A stretch of DNA of 64,000 nucleotides from Chaenocephalus aceratus (taxonomy: Eukaryota; Chordata; Actinopteri; Perciformes; Channichthyidae), in the NCBI GenBank assembly GCA_023974075.1, contig CM043797.1, positions 13,750,178-13,814,177 of the forward strand, in the 5' to 3' direction. The notes under the pieces are model-generated. The model saw only the letters and a list, made by a program, of their open reading frames with translations. It had not been told where the DNA came from and did not search any database. Below, in pieces: positions 31,646 to 43,959 of the stretch (its first letter is position 1; each line of letters starts with the position of its first letter). The position numbers and the translations under genes are program-made.

Positions 31646-34180
31646 CAATGAATAACAATTATATATATATATGTACATAAGGGTTAAATGTATTTTTCAT
31701 ATAAACTGCTTTTGTTTCTGCAATAAATTAACAGAGGTACCTGAGAGTTCTCGGTGCACTAAACCATATTTAAATATTTGAGAGGTTGCCTTAAATGTGT
31801 TTGGCATCGTTTTGCTTATAAAGCCTCGGACCTTAACAACAGCCGACTTGGCGAGCTGAACACAACCTTTTAGATTAGCATAAATCTTTAAAGTAGAAGC
31901 TGTCACTCATTTGGTTTGACTGGCATTACTGGTGATGTGAGGCAAACGAAAAGTGGCTATGCCTTTTGTCTTTGTCTGTTAAATGCCCTGACCTTGGCCT
32001 ATTGAACTTCTGTCAACTGCAGTCTCCACTCCCCATTGCTTATTTACCACCTTTATGCTTGTGTAAGGACATTCTGGTGAAGAGGTGGATCACAGTTCTG
32101 AAGCTGTCTTTATAGACACTCAAGACTGTATTTATTCCTGACCTCGGCCGGCACTTGGACATGTGCTCGGAGGCTTACTTTTCAAGTTTTGCAGGGGAAA
32201 ATAAAAACTTGACATTTGTTTGAAGCATTTGATGCACTGTGAAGGCTGCTATGAAAAATGTGCTCTTGTTTGTCCATTTTGGGAAAATGTGTTGGTACAT
32301 TGAGGAATGGCTGGGTCCATATGTCACTATGCCTTGTTAACTAAATATATGCTGCTTGAATGCCAAACAGATTTAACTAATGTACCAAATCACGACTATA
32401 TGACTATAAATTCAGGGGTTGTTACGACTGCTTGTCTCTACTGATATTACACAGTATGTTTACTTACAGTGATAAATGATGCCATAAAACAGTATGGCAC
32501 CATTTGCTATCAAATATAGAGAATGAATAATGGTCATTTCACAACACCTCAAATCTGCTTTTGCAGTAATGTCAACCATGAACTTTTAAATTATTTCACT
32601 TTTCATGTTGTTTTGGGGGACATTATGCATCTTTACGTTCAAGCATCTCATTTTACATTAACCTAATTGAAATTGGATTGGTCTTCCTCTCTATTCAGAA
32701 CTCTGATCTTGGGGGACATAGGTCTGCAATTCACGGCTTGTTTCCCATATATGTATGTTCCCATTCATTTTATTTAAATGTAGTACAGACATAAATCATA
32801 ATAAACCGAATGACCATTTGTATTCATTCTAACTTTAATAAGTGCCTTCAGGAGGTCTTTATTTCTAGCTTCAAATTTCTCCTATTCAGCCTCAGCAGTA
32901 TGTTAAGCTGTACCAAAAGAAAACAGACATATCATAAGCTTGAACCAATGAGCAATGACATGCCCCCTTGCACAATTCAATAAACTCAGGAGCCACAGCC
33001 TTTCTTAGTCTGGTAGGATCTTATGGTGGCAAATGTTAGCAGTCTTGCGATTTCATATTGTTGGGTCACTGACATTACTGAATCAGTTCGCAGACATTAT
33101 GGCTCATCTTTACCTGTGCTACAGCTACGGAATATTTTAGTTCATCCACATCATGAGTAATGTTGTATTTAAAGCAATTAACTCAATGGAATTCCTGTGA
33201 GAAAAGCAATGTGCCATTCACCTGCGATTGGCATTTGGCCACAATTCTGTAGAAATTACCTCAATGTTGGTAAGATTCAAAGTAATGCCGAAATATAGTT
33301 ATGCAATTCCATACTTTAAAAATAATTGATGTTATCAGTTGATCTACCTCTTGGAAAGTGTATCTACCTTTTTCAGCTGAAGTCCTTGTTTCTGGATCTC
33401 ATTTCAAAACATCTTAAGGATTTTGAAGATAAGACACAGTGGTGATGCGCTATGGTCCATGGTCTGTGAGGCATCAGTCTATTGAGCCCATTCAGGATTA
33501 TGTAACTGCTGATGAGGCTGGTAGTGATATGGATTTGTTGTCTCTCATCTGTGCCAACGCTCAGGATTTAGCCTCTCTTTCTGCTGTGTGGCAGCATTTC
33601 ACCTGTCAGATGATATCCGATGCCACACTCTGATGGACTGTGAAACTCTTAAACCTGCAGTGCGGAACTTTTTTGTCACCCCCTAATACAGACTGTGAAA
33701 GGGTTACAAATCGAAAAAAACAAACATGTGACTAAAGTAATTTTTTCATAGACTTCTATAAAATGTTGTCATTTTTGTAACTGCTTGAATTCTCTCTTGC
33801 TGGATATTTGAGAGAATGCAAGTTTATGGCAGGTTCCTACTGGCTATACTTTGTTTGTGATAGCTTCCACCAAACAGTTGCTGCTTCATCACTATGGTCT
33901 CCCCCCTTTCTGCCACACTCAGCTTTGGCTGGTTGATGTTAAACACATCACTTTCAGTGCATCAGCGCATGAAAGTTGCTACAGACAACATCATCCTGAT
34001 ATACTCTTGAGAGCTTTCCCTGGTGGCGATAAGATTAATCGGCATGGTTGCGGACAAGGTCTTGAATGTAACGGAGGTTCATTAATATCTTAGGGTTCCA
34101 CAATCCAGCTTTACATTAATTTGAGAGAATTATAAGCATAGAAGAGTAGGCCTACCTACTAATGCCTTTGTCTGAATGTC
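31646..34180. other. Unique DNA, no gene seen
   Basis: AT-rich sequence. A stretch from about 33655 to 33800 (GCAGTGCGGAACTTTTTTGT onward) looks like an old transposon fragment, but I cannot bound it. The open frame 33439-33633 has no recognisable domain. Confidence 0.5.
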
Positions 34181-34184
34181 TTTC

Positions 34185-34265
34185 ATTGTTGTAAAGCACC
34201 TTGAATTGCCTGGTGCTGAAAGGTGCTATATAAATACACTTGCCTTGCCTTGCCTTGCCTTACCT
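34185..34265 (+). mobile_element. LINE/SINE 3' tail with TTGCC repeats
   Basis: GTAAAGCACCTTGAATTGCC then GAAAGGTGCTATATAAATAC, followed by about four copies of TTGCC. This is the L2-type tail pattern in + orientation. The body is missing. Confidence 0.65.
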
Positions 34266-34689
34266 AATGTAACAGAAAGCCACCACCTGAGTTTTAGTTG
34301 GATGGGCTCATTTTTAGGTGTGATCCACACAAATGTTTATTTTTTCCTTTTCAATTACCTGGCTCAAACCTATAGGGATCCTTGAAAGAGCAAACAAAGC
34401 CTTTATCATTCAATCACTAACATTGGAGGCTATGTGGGTATAAGCCTTTCTTGCAAAGCACATTTATTCTCCTAAAAGAACTGATCTCTTCTGAGGGAGC
34501 TTTTCTTAAGTCGCTGATTTTTCAGACATGAAATAGACCCAGACAGATGAGCTCCAATCTGAGCTTGAGCTGCAAAGTACTTTTTGTTTCATCACCAATG
34601 GCCAAAGATTTCCTTTGTGCCAGCTTCTGAATGTGACTTATACCTACAATGAATTGCCCACATTTAAACAAAATATGTCTGAAAAATGT

Positions 34690-35370
34690 TTTTTTTTTGT
34701 TTTTTTTATATTTATTTGACAGGGACAGTGCACATTAATTGACATTTCTGTAAATGCGCCAGAGTTAGCCAACAGGCTATTTTTCATCTGTAGTCCTTGG
34801 ACAGATGTTAAAAGTCATCCTAAAAACAAAAATTCACTTCAAATAACAGGTAAATACAATCAGTAAAACAACATTCAAAAGAGATACTTATATTATGATA
34901 AAAGCATATATAAAAACATAAAAACTAAACTAAAATACAAGCATATATAAAAACATAAAAACTAAACAAAAATACATATTCACAAAGCAGACAGATACAG
35001 GTCAAGGCATATAAACAGAGCGTTGTCATGTACAGATTGTGTCAGTGTTGACAGAGCTGACTTTCCACTAACCATGTTTTTAAGTTAGATTTAAATAAAC
35101 TGCAGGTGTTTTGTTCTCTAATCTTTACTGGGATTGAGTTCCACTGTTGTGCAGCTTTAAAAGAAAAAGAAGATTGGCTGAATGAACTCTTCCTTAATGG
35201 AACAACGCAGTCTCCTCTTGTTGCAGCTCTTGTTGGTGTGCGTATGGTGATAAAATGTCTAAGCGGAGGTGAGGTAAGGCCGTGTATTATTTTGTACATG
35301 AGGCAAGCATTTGCATATCTCATTACATTTTCCCAGCTCAACAAGTTATATTTTGTGAGTATTGGGCAAT
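34690..35370 (-). mobile_element. LINE 3' end (Jockey group)
   Basis: Read on the - strand: the end of the reverse transcriptase ORF (35370-35042), a 3' UTR of about 320 bp, then AATAAATAT and an A-rich tail (34690-34725). It is 5'-truncated near 35370. The surrounding DNA shows no clear target duplication. Confidence 0.75.
35042..35370 (-). pseudogene. C-terminus of a LINE ORF2 protein
   Basis: About 110 codons, open to a natural stop. The pattern ACLMYKIIHGLTSPPL, FSFKAAQQWNSIPVKIRE and LFKSNLKTWL matches the extreme C-terminus of Rex1/L2-type LINE polyproteins, downstream of the reverse transcriptase. The catalytic part is absent, so this is a dead fragment. Confidence 0.75.
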
Positions 35371-38300
35371 GATGAGTTTAAAAGTTTCTTTCTATGAGAT
35401 AACAGTAGAAGTTTCTTATAAAATAACGTTGCCCGTCAAAGTTTTAGCAGCCACTTAGTTCTACCACATGTAACGTTTTACTTACTGTATGTGCTTGTAT
35501 TGCTTCCCTGGGAAACATAATACCCCCTTTTTTTCCTCTGGGAACTAACATTGTCGTCGTGCAATTTCAATCACGGGACAATTGTTTGCTTGATTTCACC
35601 TTTGGTGTTTTCTGTGGAAGTTAATCTCGTTGGACCCTTTTCTTACTGTCAGCTGAATAAATATACTGTTGAGGATAGGGAAACTTAAGGTGATTTAAAC
35701 CCTAATGGGCTTTAAACGCAACCATGAGAGGGGAAGATGATTGGAAAACTTTTTGAAGAATGTAAAATTATAATTCAGTGTCCCTAAGAAACAGTCTGAG
35801 GCATTGGAGGACCTGTGTAATTCTCTCTCTGATGAAAACCATTAATACTGATTCATCTGATCAAGAACTTCTCAACAGCTTTTTCAGGTCTGCTTGAGGA
35901 ATACTAATAAACCAATCACAAAAGCCTTGTTCAGCAGTCGTATTGTACAGGACTCGGGCCTTTGAACACAACATATTTGAAGGGTGTATGTGAACACCCA
36001 TGATTTCTAACGTAGCAATAAATTAGATATATGTTTGTCTCTGCCAAAATAGATAGATTTAAGCCAGAAATATACATTTTATTATGAATGAATAGCTTAC
36101 AGTATTACCGTTAAGATTAGAATGACAAGGTAACTGTAAAACAATGAAAAACTGCAAATCTTATACTGTTTTTCACTCAAACCAAGAAAAGCATAATCTA
36201 ATATATACCGTAAGTTAATTTCAGCTTCATGTTATTCTTGGTTATGTGAAATAAAATGATGCAGGGCACTGTCTTTGTCGGGGAAAAACAATTGACAGAA
36301 TCATTTTTTTCAACTTCTCTCATCATGACAACACTAAAGCCCAGTATTTGATGTGAAGAATAAAACAAAACATGGCATCATTTCCAACCAAAATGGCACT
36401 CAAAAGGATGTCTGGTCAAAAGCATGGTGGCCAGATGGAATAAGCTGCCAGAGAGCATGAGTGAGTTTTACATGCAATCTGTTGTTTTCTGTTTGGACGA
36501 GGCTACGGACTGGATCCTTTCTATCAACTCCCAGATGGTTAGAATGAGTCGGTCAACACATTATACCCACTTATTTCATGCAACTGGTGTTTGGTTCTCA
36601 AAAAAACGAATTAACCAGCGTGTTCATTGAGTTGGACAGCAGCAAAAACGCCTATTATACTGTCAGGAAACCATTAAGTTATTACACAAAAGTAAACATA
36701 AAATGACTATCAATTTAGCTTTTCCTTTTCTTGAATTACAGAATTATAGAAATACAGAATTGTACTGAAAAAGTGTTTTAGAGCAGGGTAGATTCAATCT
36801 TTTTTTGAACCATACAAGTGAATTATCCATTTTTTAATAATGTATCAGTTGTGAAATATTCTTCTTTGAGTTCAAACTGAATTAAAGACTTTCCTCAAAT
36901 TCAGAAGGAATCAGAAGCAGCTGCCAGAACTTAAAGTGGTAACCTGCATCATGCATATGTTTTTAAAGAAAAAAGACTTCTATCAAGTGTAGCAAATCCA
37001 AATTATTTTAAGCTCTACTTTCTGTTTCAGTTTTAGATTTTCACATTCAGAGCAATGCCTGGTACCAACACATCCTCACGATGCAGGGCCAAAAATGAAG
37101 GTGCAAACAGTAGTTCATTTGGGTTGACAGTCTGCAGTTGAGAGCCTTTTCTTTTTTTATGCTGCTCTAAATTAAAGTGAAAGTTGCTTTGCTTACAAAT
37201 CTGGTTGAGCTTTTCTTGCAATTTATCATCCAGACTTAAATGTGTGCCTGTGGTCCACCTGGACAGGTATGAAGGTCAATGAGGAACAACATAAAACCGC
37301 TTTGCACCTGAGGACAACCCCTCTTATGTGCGCTGAAAAGATTTGTAAGTCAAAAGCTACAGATGCACAGACTTTCATGTGTGCTGGATTGCATTTGCTC
37401 TCTACCTCCAAGAACTTTCTAAAGGATGTGTCCTTTACCTGACACCAGACTCAACTCGTATGCAGCTGTGGCATTTGAAGCAAAAAAAAAGCTTCCTATC
37501 CCAATTTTAACTGTGCAGTGAAAGGCAATAAATGAAATCCCTGTGGATGCTCACATGTTTTAGAAATGCTTCTTTGTGTGAAGAGGAGCTAATCGCGCAT
37601 AACGGCTCAAACGTCATCTGGACATGGGAGTCATAAACAAGAGCCAGCCACTTGCCACTTTGGCAGATTGCACTGTCAGGAGGTAAACAACGGAAAGAAT
37701 GAGGAAGGACTCATCTGATAGGAAATGTCAGAGCATGATTGCATTAAAAAAAACTTCTAAATTAGGGTCATTAATCATGAGCGGTGAAAACAGTGACAGG
37801 TCTTGTTCTCAAAAGCTCTCCTCTGGAACTAAGCCGAGTGCCACCCGGAAATTGTGCAATTACCTTAATACCCGATTCAAATGAAGAGCATGCATGGTAG
37901 TGTCAATTGTTAATTGGGGAAAACAGCTCATATTATTTAGAGGTAATTGCCATCAACAGAAGTCTAGTTATCTAATCCTGCCTTTTTTTTATTGATCCAT
38001 CCGTCTCGAATGCATAATGATCAAAACACTATTGCTTTAAATTCAGTTATTTCTACTCTTGTCCCAGACTTTGCATCTAGGGTTGTACTGAATATGAAAT
38101 GTATTCTTTTCTACCCCCGGCTGGTAATACAGATGTCATGCATGACATCTTAAACTCTATCATCACTGCACTTTCAGATTGGGAAATTGAGAGCTGTGCA
38201 TCGAGAAGAAAACGTACTTTTTTCTTGTAGTCCATCTCACAGTCATCATCTTTCACCCAATAACCTAGTTCAGGACTGCAGAGTGCACACAGCAATTAAC

Positions 38301-41300
38301 TGAGAGCAACAGGGTTTCCACTAATGTATCACATTTCTCTGCTCGCTGTGTCAGTGTAACAAACTGCACCCCCGAGGGCTGCTTCCGCAGAATGATGGCA
38401 CGAAAGCTGAAATTGACTAGGGCATGTTGGGAACCATCAGCCCCCCCCCACCTACCCCCACCACAAGGAGACCAGACGTCTCCTCTCATGCACAGACTGC
38501 CCCACTGTGTGATGCAGTGATAACAAAGGAAATCTAATCAGGAGCTGCCTGACTTGCGCATAACTCATGGCAGAGGTAATCGATGCTTATTTTGCATGGA
38601 TTATTGATATCTCTTGTGAAATCCAAGCTCTTTTTGAGTTGCGGATGCTCCATCAGGCGAAGCCAGAGTGGCCCTCTTTAATGCAGTGAAAACGGGACCG
38701 CGGACGTGGGAAGTGTGTGTCTCATATCTAATTTCCCACCCCCACATGTACGATATGTGAAAGATGTCTCATTCACTTAGTGTTGTGTAAAAAGCCTGCG
38801 TGGTTGGAGCCTGTGTACTGTATGTGTTTTTTGTATTCCCAACATGTCTCTTTATGGTTCTTGCTTGTCTCCATAGGTGCAGTCACAGAGAAAGACACCT
38901 GCGCTACTCCTCAGAAGACTCATGCTCGCATGACTAATATGAATGTCTTTTTATGAGAAAGGAGCCCAGGGACACAGTTTAATTTTGAGTATTATCTTAA
39001 TTAAACCAAAATTCTCTTAAAGACTCCACAAGCAGCTTTCTTAGATTTCAATTAGCCATGCTTCATACAGCTAACCACTTGTCCACAAGACTCAACTGGT
39101 GTGTTGTTAAGGCAGTATTTTAGCCTGCTTTTCTCCATAATTCATACACATACAGCCAGAATGCACTTTGCATATTTAGCTTTATTGCTATTTACTGAGA
39201 ATTACCTGATCACTGAACCATTGCTTTTCCCACGGTCAAAGTCAACCGAATGTGTATTCCAAATGGCATTAAAACAGCAGTAGAAATTGCATATCCCCAG
39301 GCAAAGCTTTGTCATGTATGAGTTTAATATGATTTCAGTGGTGACCACAATGGTTGTTAATGGCTCTCAATAAATCACCTAGGGTTTCTCATTCAGTTTC
39401 ATTAGGAGACTTACGATTTCATCACTGTTAGTTAAGGTATGTACTGTAAAGACAACAATGCTGCCGTTGTGGCTGACTTCTCAGGTGCAGCCAGAGGCCA
39501 GCCGATGTTCCTTTTCCACGTCCTCCCCACAGCCATTTCACTCATTTCTGCCACAACTGAGGCATTTAGGGTAATTATTACAGAGTGAGAAGATAAGCTG
39601 AAGCAACCCAATAGACTCCTATAGCTACAGTTTTTCTCAATTTCTTGAGTTCTTGAAATAAACAATAATATATAATAATTAAAAACAATTTTTAAGATAT
39701 TTGTTTATTCATTCCAGCAATTGCACAATAAACACACACAACAATTGCACAACATGCACGATAAACACTTGCTCATGGCTTGTTGATCCAAACTGATTGT
39801 TCTGGATGTTTGAGCCATCAAATGCAAAATGATCCATTTAATTATCAAAATCAGGAGATCTATCTATTATTTTTTATGACTGGGTGTTAAGTATTGTTAG
39901 GAGGTACAACACAGTGTTGTGTCTTACATAGCCACAGCATATTTATAAAAAAAAATGTAACGCATGAATTTCATTTATTCAGATGTTATGTTAACTATGT
40001 TTAGATTTTTCTTCCCAGCGTAGTTGTACAGTATGGACTTTTCCCCTTTAACTTTTATCTTGTGTTGGAATTGGAATCTTCACTGTGTACACAACAGCCA
40101 CCCACAGTAAGAACTGAAGTCAGTGTAAAAGTATTTGTATAAGCATTTCGATGGTGAGAAAAAAAACTTGACATTTCAACCAGTATTGCTTGCATTACAA
40201 ATGTGTATTTACTCACACGATAACTTGACATGCAATAAAGCTATGATCATGAAAAATGCACTCACTTTTTAGAGAATGTTAAGACTGTTTAAAAAGCAAA
40301 TGAAATAGGTTGTGATTGTGGTTATTTTGCCTGTAAATTGTCCAGAGAGACCTAATTTGACATTTTAACACCATTATGTTTTTTTCAGGCCCAATCTTTT
40401 GTGTAGAATTCAATAAGGATCTCTTCCATTTGGACAATAACAGCTAGTGCCCTGACTCACATCTTAGGAAATGTCATATTTCTGTAATGTATTCTAAATT
40501 GGACATCCAACATTTTGAAATTGTAGACCTGTCTCATTCAGTCATTGCACACTTAGGAAGCAACCTTTTAAGCCCCCATGTTTTGGCGGTTTTATAATGT
40601 CATGGTGGTCCCCTTAGTGCGGCAGTATATGCTTGTAAAGCTCGGCAAAATATAGTATACTACTTAAATTATTCGTAGCTGGTCAGACAAATCATCCAGG
40701 AACATTGTCATGTAGTTCATGAGTACAGTACATTGATATAAGAATACAAATATACATAAATAATTTAATATCTGTTTTTCACCATAGGGCTACTTGCTGG
40801 AATATGATGCAGCACACACTAAAGAGTCGGCTGCAGCCACATGACGCTGCTCAGGAAGGTTATCTGTCTTCAGTGATTTATCTCCCTGCTCCAGTCAAAG
40901 CAGGCATCTATTTAGGAAAGGTTGCTAGTTAGTTATTGAGGAAGAACCCTACAAGGATAGCTTCCAAATGACACTGAGCAAAAGCCCAACCTCACTCTCA
41001 AAGCTTATGGTCTGCTCTTGGTAGCAAATCATTGAATTATTTGTGTGTATTGGTTGTAGCAAAATCTGCAACATCCACCTCTCCATGGAGATTGTTTTTG
41101 CACTTTGCTCAAAGATAAAGCCTCTTCTCAGCCCCCCCGATGCTCCGAAGCACCATACGTAGAATGAGTCCTCAAAGAGCCTTCCCACTGGAGGCAGAGC
41201 CTGTTCCTCATGCCGACCAACATCCTCATTTAGAGTGTGACATCATTATCACCATCCTTCCCCTGTTGCATGAAGGGAATTTGACAAATTCCTCTGACTC

Positions 41301-42899
41301 CAATTAGGCTCTAGTTTAATTACTTCCATTTACCAAGGTATTAATTCGTCTCCCGCTCTTCTAAACCTCACTAATTCCAGTATGATGCATTGTCAACCCA
41401 TCATTTCTGCACAGCAAACAGTTCATTACTTTCAAAAGTAAGCCCGCTGGCATCATTTAACTAAAAATCTCCACGAGTCACAGCTCAGAGGCTGCTATAA
41501 TAAGATGACAAATAATTCAAGTGTAATATAGCAAACATAATATTAGTGTTTAATTGTAGCAGTGCGTAATAATGATCATTATTCTGTGTTCAAACATATT
41601 TATTGTGATTATGTGAAAAAAGCAGGATTTAGCCGTTTGTCTTGTAATGTTTGGATTTGAAGTAGATGTTAATTTGACACACAATTGTTGATTAGCCTTT
41701 TTAATAGGACTGTATATTTATTTTTAAGATTCATCAAATCTGTGCAAGGAACACATGGGCACCAGCACATCGAAAAATATCGACTTGATTCAAAGGTGGC
41801 CCAAGGCAAAATAAACCGTTCTTCGGGCATTGTGGCTATATTTTGTAATACATTAATGATGTGCTTTCTTTGGTTATCTCATGGTTTTGTGGGGTTATTT
41901 TTTATTTTTGAAAGGAAACTGAACTCAAATTCAACAGGCCTTTCTCACAGTAGACATACGACTTTCACAGGTGTTACTAACGAGTGCTCTTTTCTATTCA
42001 ACCTGAAATCAAAGAAGCTAATCATTAATTTCATTAACAGCTCTGCTTTTTTACCTGGTTAAATAAAGGAGATAACAGTTGTGCTTTTTCTGCTTTAAGA
42101 ACATATCTGGGTCATTTTACAGAAAAGGTGGAATCTGGGTGATACAAATCTGCTGAAATATATTCCTTCTTACACATCTAAAAACCTGTTAAATAGCAAT
42201 GACTAACTCTTAACTTGATGAATCCACAAGTAGAGCTTAGAGTATTTTTATTATTTTCATTATTTGTAGGCTATACATTATACAACGCTTATTTATATAG
42301 GAACGTCACTGGTGTGTTACCAGGAAGAAGAGTAACAAAGTAAGAAGTATCTGACTTACCCTATGTCTTTGTCCAATGCACTGCCTCAAAGGATCTCTTG
42401 TTACAGGAAGCTCTTCAGAGACAGCACATTATTTCAAAAATAAAAGCGTGTTGTAGCAGTAACACCAATGACGTAATTGTGGGTGACTGATATTTATTTT
42501 ATATTATTAATAATAATTTGCGTTTACCATTTCAGCGTTATATTTAATGTATGTAATGTAAATGTGACTGAGATTTATTTATTGAAAAATAAATATTTTA
42601 AATGAAAACTATAGGCTCCACTTCCATGTATGATCAAAGTGACAAGGCAGTTCCTTGAACTTGGCATTTTAAATAAATTGCAATTTATTAATAAAACAAA
42701 AAACTAAGCTGCTTTCATTTAGGACTACAATAAAATAATACCAATGTGTAACTAATAGTAGGCCTACACTGTTATATAGACACTGTTTATATATATTTTG
42801 TTTTATTATTTCGCTTTAACTTAAGTGAAAGGCACCTTTTATACGGTAATTTACTTTTTTAATTAGAGACCGACTACTGGTGTACAGAAACGGTTTCAA
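35371..42899. other. Upstream DNA of arhgap42, no gene seen
   Basis: About 7.5 kb of mostly unique sequence. Two stretches (38500-38660 and 41220-41530) are less repetitive and rich in ATTA/TAAT homeodomain-type cores, and could be conserved enhancers. A short LINE-like tail (TTACCTGGTTAAATAAAG) lies at 42050-42070. Open frames such as 41685-42062 are not protein-like. Confidence 0.5.
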
Positions 42900-43126
42900 C
42901 TATTCTAAACTTAACCAGTAGGAGTCAGACAAAAACTATTTTTTACGATAGGTAACCGAAAAACCCCTGAGAAAACCAAAGCGGAAGTTAGGAACATAGC
43001 GGAGCAGGACAACTTTTTGGGGAGAGTTTGGAGACGGCTTTATCTCAGCGGAGCTACGTGATGCAAAGCAAACACTTTTATTCGCTAAGTTAAGTTTGAA
43101 AGGCAACTTTTTGTCGTTGAGCTACA
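42900..43126 (+). promoter_or_regulatory. Probable promoter and 5' UTR of arhgap42
   Basis: The 227 bp before the start codon are richer in GC than the flanks and contain an ETS-type GCGGAAGT at 42981-42988. The sequence before the ATG (GAGCTACAATGG) has A at -4 and G at +4, an adequate start context. No TATA box is clear. The transcription start cannot be fixed from sequence. Confidence 0.5.
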
Positions 43127-43280
43127 ATGGGACTCCCCACTTTGGAGTTCAGTGACTCTTTCCTGGACAGTCCTGACTTCAGAGAGCGTCTGAAATGCCA
43201 TGAAATAGAGCTGGAGCGGACTAATAAATTCATCAAAGATCTCATAAAGGATGGGAATATGCTCATCAATGCGCTAAAGA
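43127..43280 (+). CDS. arhgap42: arhgap42 (GRAF3), first coding exon
   Basis: ATG followed by 51 codons and one base, then the donor A|GTAAGT. The protein begins [20 protein letters not shown] and continues with a [19 protein letters not shown] stretch. That is the N-terminal start of the BAR domain of the GRAF family. It fits ARHGAP42 better than ARHGAP26 or ARHGAP10 as I remember them: SPDFRERL and [14 protein letters not shown] are shared with ARHGAP42. ARHGAP42 is a RhoA-directed GTPase-activating protein whose BAR-PH part binds curved membranes; in mammals it acts in smooth muscle. The phase-1 end fits the known first exon. Exon 2 is not in the window, so intron 1 exceeds 20 kb. I cannot say whether this is a duplicate paralogue. 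Confidence 0.93.
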
Positions 43281-43449
43281 GTAAGTAGCCCAACACGCCA
43301 TTTATCCCTCCCATGGGTCATGCAATAATGTTGTATAACAGTAGCTACCTGAAAGCCACAGGAGACTTGTAATTACAGGATGCATTCATTGCAGCGTCTT
43401 TAAGTTACTGTGTCTGAATGGGATCGTCTCCATGAAGCTGAGCCACCGG

Positions 43450-43959
43450 CAGAGCTGGAAAAGTACTTTGATCGTGTTCTTAAGTACAAGTACAAGACTG
43501 TAGGATTACTCTGTTACAATTAAAAGTCCTGCAATCAAAAAGTAAAAGTAGAAAAGTATTGGCATCAACACTATACTTAAAAGTACCACAAGTAAAAGTA
43601 CTCAATTTTCAGATCGGCTCATTTCAGAATAATATGTTTTGGTAAAGGTGCAGCTAGTATGAATGACTTTGTATACTGCAGGGTGGCTTGTGAATTTACT
43701 CCAGGTGTAACTAAAGTCTTATGTAAGAGTTATATTTCACATCATTAATCCAAATCTGCCTAGCCTGTAACTAAATGTATTAAATAAATGTAGTGGACTA
43801 AAAATACACGATTTACTGCTGAATTGTAGTGAAGTAAGTACAAAGTTGCACACAATTGAAATTCTTAAGTAAAGCACAATTACCTCAAGATTGTACTTAA
43901 GTAGGCTACAGTACTTGAATACATCTATTTAGTTTCTAAGTTACTGAGTAGTACCACTG
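43450..43959. mobile_element. hAT-like repeat of the CAGAGCTGGAAAAGTACT type
   Basis: Starts CAGAGCTGGAAAAGTACT and ends near GAGTAGTACCACTG. The inside is filled with AAGTA/TACTT motifs in both orientations. This is a common teleost repeat pattern, probably hAT-derived. No target duplication matches, so the limits are approximate. Confidence 0.55.

Noticed and set aside
41685..42062. 125-codon + strand frame
   Set aside because: Low-complexity hydrophobic composition, no domain and no splice context. It ends in a short LINE-like tail.
43090..43314. 74-codon - strand frame
   Set aside because: It is the antisense shadow of arhgap42 exon 1, which has a recognisable protein, start and donor on the + strand.
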